From Prosthecobacter fusiformis (lineage in GTDB: Bacteria > Verrucomicrobiota > Verrucomicrobiia > Verrucomicrobiales > Verrucomicrobiaceae): a stretch of DNA of 64,000 nt. Location of the stretch: NCBI RefSeq assembly GCF_004364345.1, contig NZ_SOCA01000003.1, forward strand, positions 62,001 through 126,000, given 5' to 3'. Positions 1 through 8,021 of the stretch are shown piece after piece. The translations under genes were made by a program, and so were the position numbers. The stretch's first letter is position 1. Every line of letters begins with the position of its first letter. The notes under the pieces are model-generated. The model searched no databases. It was given only the letters and a program-made list of their open reading frames with translations, and had not been told where the DNA came from.

Positions 1-19
1 GGTTTCCTAACCACAAGCG

Positions 20-2194
20 CTATAAGAGATCCTGCAAACCGGTCCAGCGCTTGCGGCTTTCCTGCCTGCCGACGGCGAGGCTGAGGGCGCGGGGATCCCC
101 GACGAGGATGACAAGCCGTCGGGCGCGGGTGACGGCGGTATAGATGAGGCTGCGCTCCAGCAAAACATAATGCTGGGTACTCACGGGTATGATGACGCAG
201 GGGAATTCGCTGCCCTGGCTTTTATGGATGGTGAGGGCATAGGCGAGCTGGAGTTCATCCAGCTCTCCAGGCTCGTATTCGACGAGGCGGTCGCCTTCGA
301 AACGGACGCTCATTTTGAGAGGCTCGGTCTCGATGGTGACGATGTGGCCGATATCGCCATTGAAGACTTCTTTGTCGTAGTTGTTGTGAGTCTGGATGAC
401 TTTGTCGCCGACGCGGAAAGTGGTCTGGAAGCGTTCGAGTTCATACTTGAGATCGCTGGGGGGATTGAGGGCAGACTGAAGTGCTTCATTGAGGCTGCGG
501 GTGCCTAACAAATGACGGTTCATGGGCGTGAGCACCTGGATATCCTGGACGGGATCGAACTTGTATTTAGCGGGCAGGCGCTGATGGGCGAGCTGGACGA
601 TAAGGTCGCGGGTTTCCTCCGGGGATTGGGTTTCCAGGAAAAAGAAGTCGCCATCGCGCTGCGGCTTGAGATCAGGCACGCGGCCGCAGTTGATCTCGTG
701 GGCGCTGGTGATAATGCGGCTGGTGGCGGCCTGGCGGAAGATTTCGGTGAGCTGCACGCAGGGCACCTTGCCGCTGGTGATGAGATCATTCAGCACCATG
801 CCGGGACCGACGGAAGGAAGCTGGTCTGCATCCCCGACGAGAAGGAGATGAGCACCCTCCGGCAGAGCGGAGAGAAACTGGGCCATCAGTGGTGCATCCA
901 GCATGGAGCATTCATCTACTACGAAGAGATCCCCCGTGAGGGGCTTGCCACGATGTCTGCCCCAGGTGCCCTGCCCCTGATATTCTAACAAACGATGCAG
1001 CGTTTTTGCTTCGATGCCGGTGCTTTCGTTCAGGCGCTTGGCGGCGCGGCCGGTAGGTGCAGCAAGGGTCATCTTGACCTTCTGTCGGCCGAGAATGGTG
1101 AGGATGGTGCGAAGGATGGTGGTCTTGCCCACACCGGGGCCCCCGGTGATGATGAGGCAGCGGTTTTGCAGGGCTTCTTTGACGGCGCGTTGCTGGCTTT
1201 CAGCGAGGACCTTGCCAGTGTCCTGCGCTGCCTGAGCGATCATTTTTTCTTGATCCATTATTGGATAGGCCGCTGGCAGGGCGGTAAGCTCATGGATGGA
1301 ATGGGCGATGCTTTGCTCTGCTGCACGCAAGTAAGGTAAGTAAAGGACGGGCTGGCCTTTGAGGTCATGGCGCTCAAGCAAGGAGGAGGTGATGAGTGCC
1401 GCGACTTGTGGGCTAACGAGGTTGGGAGCACAGTCTAGAAGCTGCGCCGTTTGCGCCATGAGTGCTTCCTCCGGCAGGCAGCAGTGGCCGCTGGCGGCGG
1501 CAGTCTCCAGGCCATGAAGGATGCCAGCGCGGATGCGCTCCGGCGCGTCTTTGGCCACGCCCATCTGATGCGCGATGCCATCCGCTGTTTTGAATCCGAT
1601 GCCGTGAATGTCCTGGGCCAGCCGGTAAGGATTGGTTGTCAGGACGGAGAGGGCTTCGTCGCCATAGGTCTTGTGGATGCGCAGGGCGCGGGAGGAGCTG
1701 ATGCCGTTTTGATGCAGAAACAGCATGATGTTATGCACTGATTTCTGCTTCATCCAGGATTCGCGAATCTCCTGGCGGCGTTTTTTGCCGATGCCCTCCA
1801 CGCCTTCGAGTTTCGATGATTCGTTCTCGATGATTTCGAAGATGGCTTTGCCAAATTTTTTCACCAACCGCTTGGCGTAGGCCGGGCCAATGCCTTCGAT
1901 GAGGCCGCTGCCGAGGTATTTTTCGATGCCTTCGCTGGAATCGGGCCGGGTGAGCTTCAGCGTGTCCGCTTTGAACTGCTGGCCGTAGTCGCGGGTGGAT
2001 TCCCAGTGGCCCATAGCTTCAAACTGCTCGCCTGCGACGACACGCGGGGATTTGCCGATGAGGCTGACAGGCTCGCGACGGCCTTTGGGGATGACTTTGA
2101 GGATGCAATAACCGGTTTCCTCTGTGTGATACACCACCCGCTCCACCAGCCCGTACAGGGTCTCGGCAGGGGCAGGGCTGGCGTCGCGGTTCAT
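20..2194 (-). CDS. recD2: RecD2-type ATP-dependent DNA helicase
   Basis: Superfamily 1B 5'-3' DNA helicase of the RecD2 (RecBC-independent) class, expected to act in DNA repair in the cytoplasm. The 724-residue length is typical of RecD2. Visible in order are an N-terminal OB-like region with YGLVERVVYHTEETGYCILKV, tandem helix-hairpin-helix segments (GSGLIEGIGPAYAKRLV, LEGVEGIGKKR), a Walker A motif GGPGVGKTT near residue 350, the DECSMLD Walker B/motif II, and the C-terminal LAYALTIHKSQGSEF and AVTRAR motifs (V and VI). No recB or recC is nearby, which fits RecD2. The start MNRDASP sits 52 nt upstream (on the plus map) of a separate small zinc-ribbon gene on the same strand, so the two may be co-transcribed. 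Confidence is high. Confidence 0.95.
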   Translation of the reverse strand: MNRDASPAPAETLYGLVERVVYHTEETGYCILKVIPKGRREPVSLIGKSPRVVAGEQFEAMGHWESTRDYGQQFKADTLKLTRPDSSEGIEKYLGSGLIEGIGPAYAKRLVKKFGKAIFEIIENESSKLEGVEGIGKKRRQEIRESWMKQKSVHNIMLFLHQNGISSSRALRIHKTYGDEALSVLTTNPYRLAQDIHGIGFKTADGIAHQMGVAKDAPERIRAGILHGLETAAASGHCCLPEEALMAQTAQLLDCAPNLVSPQVAALITSSLLERHDLKGQPVLYLPYLRAAEQSIAHSIHELTALPAAYPIMDQEKMIAQAAQDTGKVLAESQQRAVKEALQNRCLIITGGPGVGKTTILRTILTILGRQKVKMTLAAPTGRAAKRLNESTGIEAKTLHRLLEYQGQGTWGRHRGKPLTGDLFVVDECSMLDAPLMAQFLSALPEGAHLLLVGDADQLPSVGPGMVLNDLITSGKVPCVQLTEIFRQAATSRIITSAHEINCGRVPDLKPQRDGDFFFLETQSPEETRDLIVQLAHQRLPAKYKFDPVQDIQVLTPMNRHLLGTRSLNEALQSALNPPSDLKYELERFQTTFRVGDKVIQTHNNYDKEVFNGDIGHIVTIETEPLKMSVRFEGDRLVEYEPGELDELQLAYALTIHKSQGSEFPCVIIPVSTQHYVLLERSLIYTAVTRARRLVILVGDPRALSLAVGRQESRKRWTGLQDLL

Positions 2195-2245
2195 GCCTTA
2201 AGACTAAGGTGAACTGCAGAGGAATCGCAAATCTTCAAATGCGGA

Positions 2246-2602
2246 TTACCGGCTGCTCAGCCACAACCAGACGGCGGTGATGATGAGTCCACCCAGGGTG
2301 AGGAGGATGAGGTGGACTTTGAGCTTCAGCCAGCGGCGTCGCTTTATTTCACGGGGATCGTTTTCGATGCTTTGCAATTGCTGCATCACGGCCTGGACTT
2401 GCGTGTCCACAAACTGGGGGGCCTGGCCGGCCTGGATCTGCTGTGAAACGGCCTCCAGCTTTTCGTGGCTCAGGTAGTGATCGGTAGTGATCAGGTGCCG
2501 GGCGCGGTCCTCCAGACTTTTTGGGAGATGGCGGCAGCCGGGGCAGCGCTTCCAGGCTCCCGTTTTCATATGTCCACATTCCAGGCAAACAGCGGCGGTC
2601 AT
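2246..2602 (-). CDS. Small zinc-ribbon protein with C-terminal membrane anchor
   Basis: A 118-residue protein of unknown function. Seen directly: two CxxC knuckles (C6/C9 and C20/C23) forming a putative N-terminal zinc ribbon, a polar helical middle, a basic KRRRWLKLK stretch and one C-terminal hydrophobic segment (about residues 95-115, LILLTLGGLIITAVWLW). This suggests a tail-anchored cytoplasmic-facing protein. It lies just upstream of recD2 on the same strand with a gap of about 50 nt. I do not recognise a named family; zinc-ribbon/tail-anchor proteins of this size are common and mostly uncharacterised. Confidence 0.75.
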   Translation of the reverse strand: MTAAVCLECGHMKTGAWKRCPGCRHLPKSLEDRARHLITTDHYLSHEKLEAVSQQIQAGQAPQFVDTQVQAVMQQLQSIENDPREIKRRRWLKLKVHLILLTLGGLIITAVWLWLSSR

Positions 2603-2779
2603 GGGTTGTTATAGCTCAATTTCGAGGAATTGAAAAGGCATCCCCCTTCAGTGCTGGATCTGGAAAAGGAGGCGAAGCGAAATGCATGCGATTACATAAA
2701 TCAGGTTTGTCTGGAATCGGCAGGTCCTTGATTGCCCTTGGCATAACCTGAGCTAGCATCGGCGCACTCAACTTACTCT

Positions 2780-3559
2780 ATGGATCTACTTCCCCTCCTC
2801 GCTGTTAATGTATTCGACATGTCTTGGGCTTCCAGCCCGGAGGCATGGATCGCCCTGGCCACCCTGACGATCATGGAGATCGTCCTGGGGATCGATAACA
2901 TCGTCTTCATTTCCATCCTGGTGGACAAGCTGCCTGTGGCGGAACGGCCACGTGCGCGGTTCCTGGGCCTGGGTTTTGCCATGGTGACGCGTATCATTCT
3001 GTTGCTATGCATCACCTGGGTCATGCAGCTCAATTCCGCCCTGTTCACCGTTTTCGGACACGATATCTCGGGCAAGGACCTGATTCTCATTCTAGGTGGC
3101 CTGTTTCTACTTTGGAAGAGCACCAAAGAAATTCATCATAAGATCGAAGGCGATGCGGAAGAAGCCCACACAGGGGGCGTCAAACGTGCGGCCCTGGGTG
3201 CCATCCTGGTGCAGATCGCCATTCTCGATATCGTGTTCTCCCTGGACTCCGTGATCACGGCTGTGGGGATGGTGGATCATATCATGGTCATGGTCATCGC
3301 CGTTATGGTAGCTGTTGGCTTCATGATGGTCTTCGCAGGAACCGTCAGTGATTTCATCAGCAGGCACCCGACCGTGAAGGTCCTGGCGCTCTCCTTTCTT
3401 CTGCTCATCGGAACGACGCTGATCGCAGAAGGCTTCCAGGTGCACTTCCAGAAAGGCTACGTCTATTTTGCCATGGCGTTCTCCATCTTGGTGGAGTTCC
3501 TGAACATCCGCATGAAGAGCAAGGCGGAGAAAAAAGCCTTGGCTGCGAAGGCGAACTAA
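2780..3559 (+). CDS. TerC family integral membrane protein
   Basis: A 259-residue polytopic membrane protein of the TerC/YoaE family, which is linked in other bacteria to tellurite resistance and manganese export or metalation of exported enzymes. Family hallmarks are visible: LTIMEIVLGIDNIVFISIL near the N-terminus (acidic residues inside a membrane helix), LDIVFSLDSVITAVGM in the middle, and FLLLIGTTLIAEGF plus YFAMAFSILVEFLNIR near the end. About seven hydrophobic segments are present. The start at MDLLPLLAVNVF is the most upstream ATG in a 177-nt gap; a later in-frame ATG (MSWASSPEAW) is also possible. It is monocistronic as far as can be seen. Confidence 0.93.
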   Translation: MDLLPLLAVNVFDMSWASSPEAWIALATLTIMEIVLGIDNIVFISILVDKLPVAERPRARFLGLGFAMVTRIILLLCITWVMQLNSALFTVFGHDISGKDLILILGGLFLLWKSTKEIHHKIEGDAEEAHTGGVKRAALGAILVQIAILDIVFSLDSVITAVGMVDHIMVMVIAVMVAVGFMMVFAGTVSDFISRHPTVKVLALSFLLLIGTTLIAEGFQVHFQKGYVYFAMAFSILVEFLNIRMKSKAEKKALAAKAN

Positions 3560-3639
3560 GATTCTGCTCTTTGAGGGGTGAAATATCCTTCAGAAGAACC
3601 CTGGGTGAATAATAAAGCTTTGTCCTGAAAGAGTTTGGT

Positions 3640-3669
3640 GCTTTCACAGGTTTGAACACCTGTGAAAGC
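3640..3669. promoter_or_regulatory. Perfect 12-bp inverted repeat overlapping a GTG start
   Basis: GCTTTCACAGGT, a 6-nt spacer TTGAAC, then its exact reverse complement ACCTGTGAAAGC. It lies between terC and the next gene and contains the GTG (3662) that opens the downstream reading frame. There is no T-run directly after it on either strand, so a Rho-independent terminator is not clearly supported; an operator or an mRNA hairpin hiding the start codon are alternatives. Confidence 0.6.
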
Positions 3670-4354
3670 GAACTTTTCATTCAGGGTCCAGACTCTTGTC
3701 AGCATGATGGTGATTTGGGCCAGTGTAACTGCCCAAGGGGCTGATACACGGGTTTACACAGACAAATCCGGCCGTTCCATTACGGCTGAACTGATTGCTG
3801 TGAATGGTGGTATGGTGACTTTGAAACGTGTAGACGGACAGTCTTTCACGGTCAGCCGGGACACTTTTTCTGAGAAGGACCTTCAGTTTTTCAAGGCCTT
3901 TGAAGAAGCAGCTCGGGAAGCTGAGAAAAACCGCAAGGGGCCTGCAGAGGCACCTCCCAATTCTGTTGTCATCGAAGCCCTGGTCGATGGACCCTCGGAA
4001 CTGCGGGTGAAGAAAGATGGCATTTACTGGATCAACGGTGGCAATGCCAAACCGGGCCACCATTTTGGCCAGGAAGAGCCGACCTATGTGGATGGGAAAT
4101 CCTGGAGGCCGAACTGGAAGGAGCCTCGGAAAGATCGTGGCGTGGACCGCACCGCGACGAAAAGTGTGGATGGCCTGGACCCTTTGAAGACGGAATTCAA
4201 GCTGCTGAATGTCACCCTGCATCAGGGAGGTCATGGCATCGAAAAGCGCGATGCGATCCGCGTGAGCCAGATTGATGAGGAGCTTTCTATCCTTATTCCA
4301 GACTCTCAGGGCGGCTCTTGCTGGTATCGATTTGCTCTCATCAAGAAGAAATAG
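3662..4354 (+). CDS. Exported protein with SHD1-like N-terminal domain
   Basis: A 230-residue protein of unknown function. From the GTG at 3662 it begins with a convincing signal peptide (a Lys near the start, hydrophobic LVSMMVIWASV, cleavage after AQGA). An ATG at 3704 gives a shorter and weaker signal. The next 45 residues (RVYTDKSGRSITAELIAV..MVTLKRVDGQSFTVSRDTFSEKDLQF) resemble the SLA1 homology domain 1 (SHD1) fold frequent in exported planctomycete and verrucomicrobial proteins. The C-terminal part (YWINGGNAKPGHH, SWRPNWKEP) is not recognised. The GTG lies inside a perfect inverted repeat, so the true start is uncertain. Confidence 0.7.
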   Translation: MKANFSFRVQTLVSMMVIWASVTAQGADTRVYTDKSGRSITAELIAVNGGMVTLKRVDGQSFTVSRDTFSEKDLQFFKAFEEAAREAEKNRKGPAEAPPNSVVIEALVDGPSELRVKKDGIYWINGGNAKPGHHFGQEEPTYVDGKSWRPNWKEPRKDRGVDRTATKSVDGLDPLKTEFKLLNVTLHQGGHGIEKRDAIRVSQIDEELSILIPDSQGGSCWYRFALIKKK

Positions 4355-4522
4355 CGAAGCTGAGGGGATGGAGGAGATCCGTGGTCTCCTATAGGCAACC
4401 ATGATGGGGAATACGCTGCCTAATTTCAATAATGCCAAATGTGCATTATGGCGGAGAAAGAATGACTCCATAAACGCCAAAATGGCTCATATATAGAGTA
4501 TATTTAAGAAGGGAACGATTTG

Positions 4523-4549
4523 TTAATACGTTGATAGCCAACGTATTAA
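4523..4549. promoter_or_regulatory. Perfect 11-bp inverted repeat (operator candidate)
   Basis: TTAATACGTTG-ATAGC-CAACGTATTAA. Its centre is about 31 bp upstream of the -24 element of the sigma-54-like promoter that follows. The two-fold symmetry suits a dimeric activator or repressor; a sigma-54 enhancer-binding protein usually binds further upstream, so which type of protein binds here is inference. Confidence 0.55.
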
Positions 4550-4566
4550 TAGAACTGAGTGGGTTT

Positions 4567-4582
4567 TGGCACAAGCTATGCA
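4567..4582 (+). promoter_or_regulatory. Sigma-54 (RpoN) -24/-12 promoter candidate for hsp20 operon
   Basis: TGGCACAAGCTATGCA matches the RpoN consensus TGGCAC-N5-TTGCA with one mismatch and has the exact GG-N10-GC spacing. The predicted transcription start is near 4594, giving a leader of about 50 nt before the ATG at 4644. A closely similar site (TGGCAC-N5-ATGCG) occurs at 56219. Confidence 0.6.
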
Positions 4583-4643
4583 CATAGATAGAACTGTCAT
4601 CTGACAACACTCTACAGTGATAACTTTAAACCTACCTAATCCT

Positions 4644-5072
4644 ATGAAACTCGCACGTTATACCCCTTCGTTTGACCTTGGTCGTGTCGCCGATTTTGAT
4701 CAGTGGCTGCGCCATCCCTTTGCTGGTTTCCCTGCCGTGGGGCAGTTGCTCGGAGAATTCATTCCCGGGGCGGCGGGCCGCCTCGCCACAGATGTGTATG
4801 AGGACAAGGACAATTACTATGCCCGCTTTGAGCTGCCCGGCCTGAAAAAGGAAGATGTGAAAGTGGAGGTCCATGACCGCCTGCTGACCGTCTCCGCCGA
4901 GCGCCGCGAAAAAACAGATCAGAATGAAGAATCCTTCGTCTTCAGCCGCTCGGTCTCGGTGCCTGAAGGTGTCCGTGGGGACGCCATCGCGGCCAAGCTG
5001 GAAGACGGTATTCTGACCGTCACGCTGCCCAAGCAGGAAGAGCGCAAACCGAAGCTCATCCAGGTCGATTAA
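4644..5072 (+). CDS. Small heat-shock protein, Hsp20/alpha-crystallin family (copy 1)
   Basis: An ATP-independent holdase chaperone that binds unfolding proteins in the cytoplasm. The 142-residue product (start MKLARYTPSF; a GTG 27 nt upstream is also in frame) carries the alpha-crystallin domain: DVYEDKDNYYARFELPGLKKEDVKVEVHD, LLTVSAERRE, and the diagnostic AAKLEDGILTVTLPK beta-strand near the C-terminus. The C-terminal KLIQVD supplies an I/L-x-I/V-like tail. A second Hsp20 gene follows 77 nt downstream in the same direction, so the two probably form an operon controlled by the sigma-54-like promoter and palindrome upstream rather than by an obvious sigma-32 or CIRCE site. Confidence 0.95.
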   Translation: MKLARYTPSFDLGRVADFDQWLRHPFAGFPAVGQLLGEFIPGAAGRLATDVYEDKDNYYARFELPGLKKEDVKVEVHDRLLTVSAERREKTDQNEESFVFSRSVSVPEGVRGDAIAAKLEDGILTVTLPKQEERKPKLIQVD

Positions 5073-5149
5073 TCCTCCACATCCACCGGAGGCGGGTGCC
5101 GTCACTCGCCTCCATCCCCAGCACTTTTAATCTCCATTTTATTGATCCT

Positions 5150-5545
5150 ATGAATGCTACCTGCACACCTTCTACTTGCTCTCCTTCCACCCGCAGCGCT
5201 CCCAGTGTGGGCGTGACTGAAAACCTCCAGAAACCTGTCTATACCGTTGCCGGAAACGACGATGTCTATGAAGTCCGCGTCCAGCTCCCTGGCGTGGCCA
5301 AGGGAGGGGTCAAAATTGACCTTGAGGATAACGTCCTCTCCATCCGTGGTGAACGGCAGTCTACCGTTCCTGAAGGGTGGAAGCCGCTGCATCGCGAGCT
5401 TTCGACTTTAGGCTATCAACTCCGCCTGCGTCTGAACACACCGGTGGATGAAGACAAGCTCACGGCGAACCTCGAAAACGGTGTGCTGACGCTGAAGCTT
5501 CCCGTCAAGGAAGCCGCGAAACCCCGTCGGATTGAGGTCCAGTAA
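5150..5545 (+). CDS. Small heat-shock protein, Hsp20/alpha-crystallin family (copy 2)
   Basis: Second small chaperone of the pair, 131 residues from ATG 5150 (a GTG at 5096 would add 18 unlikely residues). After a Ser/Thr/Cys-rich N-terminus it shows the alpha-crystallin domain: DDVYEVRVQLPGVAKGGVKIDLEDNVLSIRGER, YQLRLRLNTPVDEDKLTANLENGVLTLKLPVKE, and a C-terminal RRIEV anchor. It is diverged from copy 1, which suggests hetero-oligomers or division of labour rather than a recent duplication. A strong terminator follows at 5575. Confidence 0.94.
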   Translation: MNATCTPSTCSPSTRSAPSVGVTENLQKPVYTVAGNDDVYEVRVQLPGVAKGGVKIDLEDNVLSIRGERQSTVPEGWKPLHRELSTLGYQLRLRLNTPVDEDKLTANLENGVLTLKLPVKEAAKPRRIEVQ

Positions 5546-5574
5546 ACTCATCCTTTTATCCCCCAACCTGAGAG

Positions 5575-5603
5575 CGCAGCATCGGCAACGGTGCTGCGTT
5601 TTT
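5575..5603 (+). terminator. Rho-independent terminator after the hsp20 pair
   Basis: A 10-bp stem CGCAGCATCG / CGGTGCTGCG (one G-U pair) closed by a GCAA tetraloop and followed by TTTTT. It ends the Hsp20 operon. Confidence 0.85.
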
Positions 5604-5665
5604 GCGTCTTTGCGTCTTTGATGGGGGAGCCGGAAATCCTGCGTCCTTATTCGAGGACGCTTGGG

Positions 5666-7177
5666 TTAGACGTAATTCAAGGCCTCTTCAAATCTGGCAA
5701 TGAGGTCGGCGGTCTCTTCGAGGCCTGCGGAGACGCGGATCAGGTGGCGGGGGACGCCGCAGCTTTCGGCCCAGTCGAGCTCGGTATAATGGGCGAGCAG
5801 GGTGTAAGGGCAAACGAGGGTGAAATCGGTGCCCAGGCTGGGGCCTTTGCAGACGCGCAGCTCATCGTAAAAGGGAGGGCTGGTGGTGGCGGCATCCTTG
5901 AGCAGGAAGGAGAAGAGACAGCCGTAGCTGCCGCCTTCACGACGGATGGATTCGTATCCTGGACCGCCTTGCTGGCTGGCATGCCAGACACATTCCACCT
6001 TCGGATGCGCGGCCAGGTATTCGGCCAGGGCCAGGGCATTGCGGCTCATCGTCTCCACCCGCGAGACGAAGTCCCGTGAGTTTTGTTCCAGTGCCACGGC
6101 ATCCTCACACCACAGTTCATGATCCGCATGCTGCTTCAGGAAGGAAGAGAAGGCCGCGTGATGTGGGGAGGCGCGGTTGAGGATGACACTGCCGGCGAGT
6201 ACGTCCCCTGCGCCGGAAAAGCTCTTGGTTAGGCTGCTGGTCACCACATCAGCCACACGGCAGGCATCGGCATTGACGGCGGTGGAAACGGTATCATCCA
6301 CGATGAGCGGCACCTGCGGCTGGGTTTCCGAGCGGATAGCTAGCAGGCGCGGAAGGTCCACGCAGCGCAGGAGCGGATTGCTCGGCGCTTCGCAGAATAG
6401 ACCCGCGATCTTCTCCCCTGAGAGCAGGATTTGAAGCTGGCCGTATTCGCTTTCCTGGCTCATCGGCAGGAAATAGACACCGCTACCGAAGGTTTCCTGG
6501 AGCTTCAACACGTCCACATACGGGAAGTCCAGTTGCACGGTTTTCCTGCCAGGGAAAAGGGAAGTCAGCATGCGATGCACGGCAAAATTGGCCGCCATGC
6601 CGGAGGGGAAAAGGAAGACGTCCTCAGGTTGTTGCCCGGCCAGATCCGCCAGACGCTGACGGATGGTAGCGCTGGCCGTTTTGCCTGCTTCTTCGGTGAC
6701 GTTACCCGTGGTCTGACCTAGCACGTGTGTGGCCTGGCGGGTGCTGACCACTTCGCCACAGAAACGCCAGAAACGACGTGCGTTCACATAGGCATCTGCG
6801 GGGAAAAGGGCCACGCCGAGTTTCTGGTCCCGCCATTCGAGGGCGCGTCCGGAGAATCCATCCCGGGCGATGAATTCCAGGCACCTTTGCGCATGGCTGA
6901 GGCGTGGGAAAACGATGGCGCGCTCACCTGGCGCACCCAGTTCCTTTTCCGCTTGGGCAAAGAGGGCGCTGACGGCAGGCGGGCAGCAGAAACGCGGGTA
7001 ACCGGAGCGGAACTTCGAAATGATGTCCTGATCCCCCTCTTCATAACCGATCACATGACTCCAGAGCGGCAGCGAGACGCTGACACCGAAATCATTATTG
7101 GGCAGGGGAGAGCCCAGGGAATCGGCTTGCCAGAGGGGATGGCGCAAAAGGTCGGACATGGCGGGGAGGGCAAGCAT
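5666..7177 (-). CDS. Cystathionine gamma-synthase, fungal-type (PLP enzyme)
   Basis: PLP-dependent Cys/Met metabolism enzyme expected to make cystathionine from an activated homoserine and cysteine. The catalytic half shows VFLFPSGMAANFAVHRML, CEAPSNPLLRCVDLP, VDDTVSTAVNADACRVADVV and the Schiff-base segment SSLTKSFSGAGDVLAGS (Lys in SLTKS). What stands out is the roughly 120-residue N-terminal extension with FGVSVSLPLWSHVIGYEEG and FRSGYPRFCC, which is the signature of fungal (STR2-like) enzymes rather than of E. coli MetB (about 386 residues). The start is uncertain: TTG 7207, ATG 7177 or ATG 7159. It stands alone on this strand with no other methionine gene in view. Confidence 0.88.
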   Translation of the reverse strand: MLALPAMSDLLRHPLWQADSLGSPLPNNDFGVSVSLPLWSHVIGYEEGDQDIISKFRSGYPRFCCPPAVSALFAQAEKELGAPGERAIVFPRLSHAQRCLEFIARDGFSGRALEWRDQKLGVALFPADAYVNARRFWRFCGEVVSTRQATHVLGQTTGNVTEEAGKTASATIRQRLADLAGQQPEDVFLFPSGMAANFAVHRMLTSLFPGRKTVQLDFPYVDVLKLQETFGSGVYFLPMSQESEYGQLQILLSGEKIAGLFCEAPSNPLLRCVDLPRLLAIRSETQPQVPLIVDDTVSTAVNADACRVADVVTSSLTKSFSGAGDVLAGSVILNRASPHHAAFSSFLKQHADHELWCEDAVALEQNSRDFVSRVETMSRNALALAEYLAAHPKVECVWHASQQGGPGYESIRREGGSYGCLFSFLLKDAATTSPPFYDELRVCKGPSLGTDFTLVCPYTLLAHYTELDWAESCGVPRHLIRVSAGLEETADLIARFEEALNYV

Positions 7178-7382
7178 TACGCCGCCCAGGCGAAGGCTCA
7201 ACTGCAATCCTGGATGAAGCTCATGTTCGCCTCAGCAGTGGTTCAACGAGTCCACGCCTGGTAGTGAGGGGCGGAAAGGGTGCTTGAGAAAAATCGTGGA
7301 TAGTCGAGGTGCCTGCAAAATGGTTCGATGCGCGCTCTTCACGCAAATTGACAAAGACTGGGTAGAGGCAGATAATGCCAAC

Positions 7383-7607
7383 ATGGCAGCAGTCATTTCG
7401 GCACCAAAATCCTGGGTCGCATCCGTGGGGCGTCTTTCCCTTCCAAAGAAGACGGAGAGGAGATTGCATGCGTTGATGGAGCGCAACAATGATGGCCAGC
7501 TAACGGCTACAGAGCGACGCGAACTGGCGGCACTGGTGGAATGGAGTGAAAATGTGTCGCTTATCCGTGCAGAGGCATTGAAATTATTGGGCAGACAGCC
7601 TGCATGA
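7383..7607 (+). CDS. Small partner protein upstream of HNH nuclease
   Basis: A 74-residue protein from ATG 7383 (an in-frame TTG at 7284 would add a poorly conserved-looking leader). The C-terminal half KKTERRLHALMERNNDGQLTATERRELAALVEW..ALKLLGR is a charged helical segment of the type found in small proteins encoded directly upstream of HNH nuclease genes in many cyanobacteria and other bacteria. Its stop codon overlaps the HNH start (ATGA at 7604), so the two are translationally coupled. A role as an immunity or targeting partner is inference. Confidence 0.65.
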   Translation: MAAVISAPKSWVASVGRLSLPKKTERRLHALMERNNDGQLTATERRELAALVEWSENVSLIRAEALKLLGRQPA

Positions 7608-8014
7608 ATGTGCCCGTTTCATTGGCACTGAAGGTTCGTCAGAGGGCAGGCTATCGGTGCGAGTTTTGTCGCATGAGTCAGTCTCTCCAAGAGGCCTCTT
7701 TTCACATTGAGCATATTTTACCCAGGGTTCACGGCGGCGAGACTGCCTTACCGAACTTGGCTCTTGCTTGTCCTGGCTGCAATCTACATAAGGCAGATCG
7801 AACTCACGCAAAGAATCCCGGCACAGGTGAAATAGTTTCGTTATTTCACCCCCGAAAGCACTCTTGGGGAGACCATTTTGAGTGGGTGGCTTTTCGTCTG
7901 GAAGGCAAAAGTCCGGAGGGCGGTGCTACCGTGGCGTTGTTGAAGCAAAATCACCCTCGCCGCCTCCTAATCCGGAAGGCGGAACATGGGTTTGGCCTCT
8001 TTCCTCCTGACTAA
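7604..8014 (+). CDS. HNH endonuclease
   Basis: A 136-residue HNH-family nuclease. The zinc-binding CEFC near residue 19, the HIEHILPRVHGG core (catalytic His), NLALACPGCNLHK (Asn and second CxxC) are all present and intact. The C-terminal part (LFHPRKHSWGDHFEW, VALLKQNHPRR) matches the lineage of small stand-alone HNH proteins preceded by a partner of about 75 residues. It is the second gene of a two-gene cassette inserted between the cystathionine synthase and trpD, and its stop lies 8 nt from the trpD stop on the opposite strand. DNA cleavage specificity cannot be read from the sequence. Confidence 0.88.
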   Translation: MNVPVSLALKVRQRAGYRCEFCRMSQSLQEASFHIEHILPRVHGGETALPNLALACPGCNLHKADRTHAKNPGTGEIVSLFHPRKHSWGDHFEWVAFRLEGKSPEGGATVALLKQNHPRRLLIRKAEHGFGLFPPD

Positions 8015-8021
8015 AAGTAAC

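Larger units (their letters stand above)
4355..4643 (+). promoter_or_regulatory. Regulatory region upstream of the Hsp20 pair
   Basis: An AT-rich 289-bp gap with no gene. It holds a perfect inverted repeat at 4523-4549 (TTAATACGTTG, spacer ATAGC, CAACGTATTAA) and a sigma-54-type promoter candidate at 4567-4582, each listed separately. The AT-rich stretch ATATATAGAGTATATTTAAG lies just upstream of the repeat. Confidence 0.6.

Noticed and set aside
2739..2754. TGGCATAACCTGAGCT upstream of the TerC gene as a sigma-54 promoter
   Set aside because: GG-N10-GC spacing fits but three of the conserved positions mismatch and the predicted leader would be only about 14 nt.
3640..3669. Hairpin as terminator of the TerC gene
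   Set aside because: The stem is perfect but no T-run follows on either strand, so it is kept as a regulatory element only.
7208..7383. Possible SAM-type riboswitch upstream of the cystathionine gamma-synthase
   Set aside because: No conserved SAM or SAH riboswitch core could be matched by eye in this leader.
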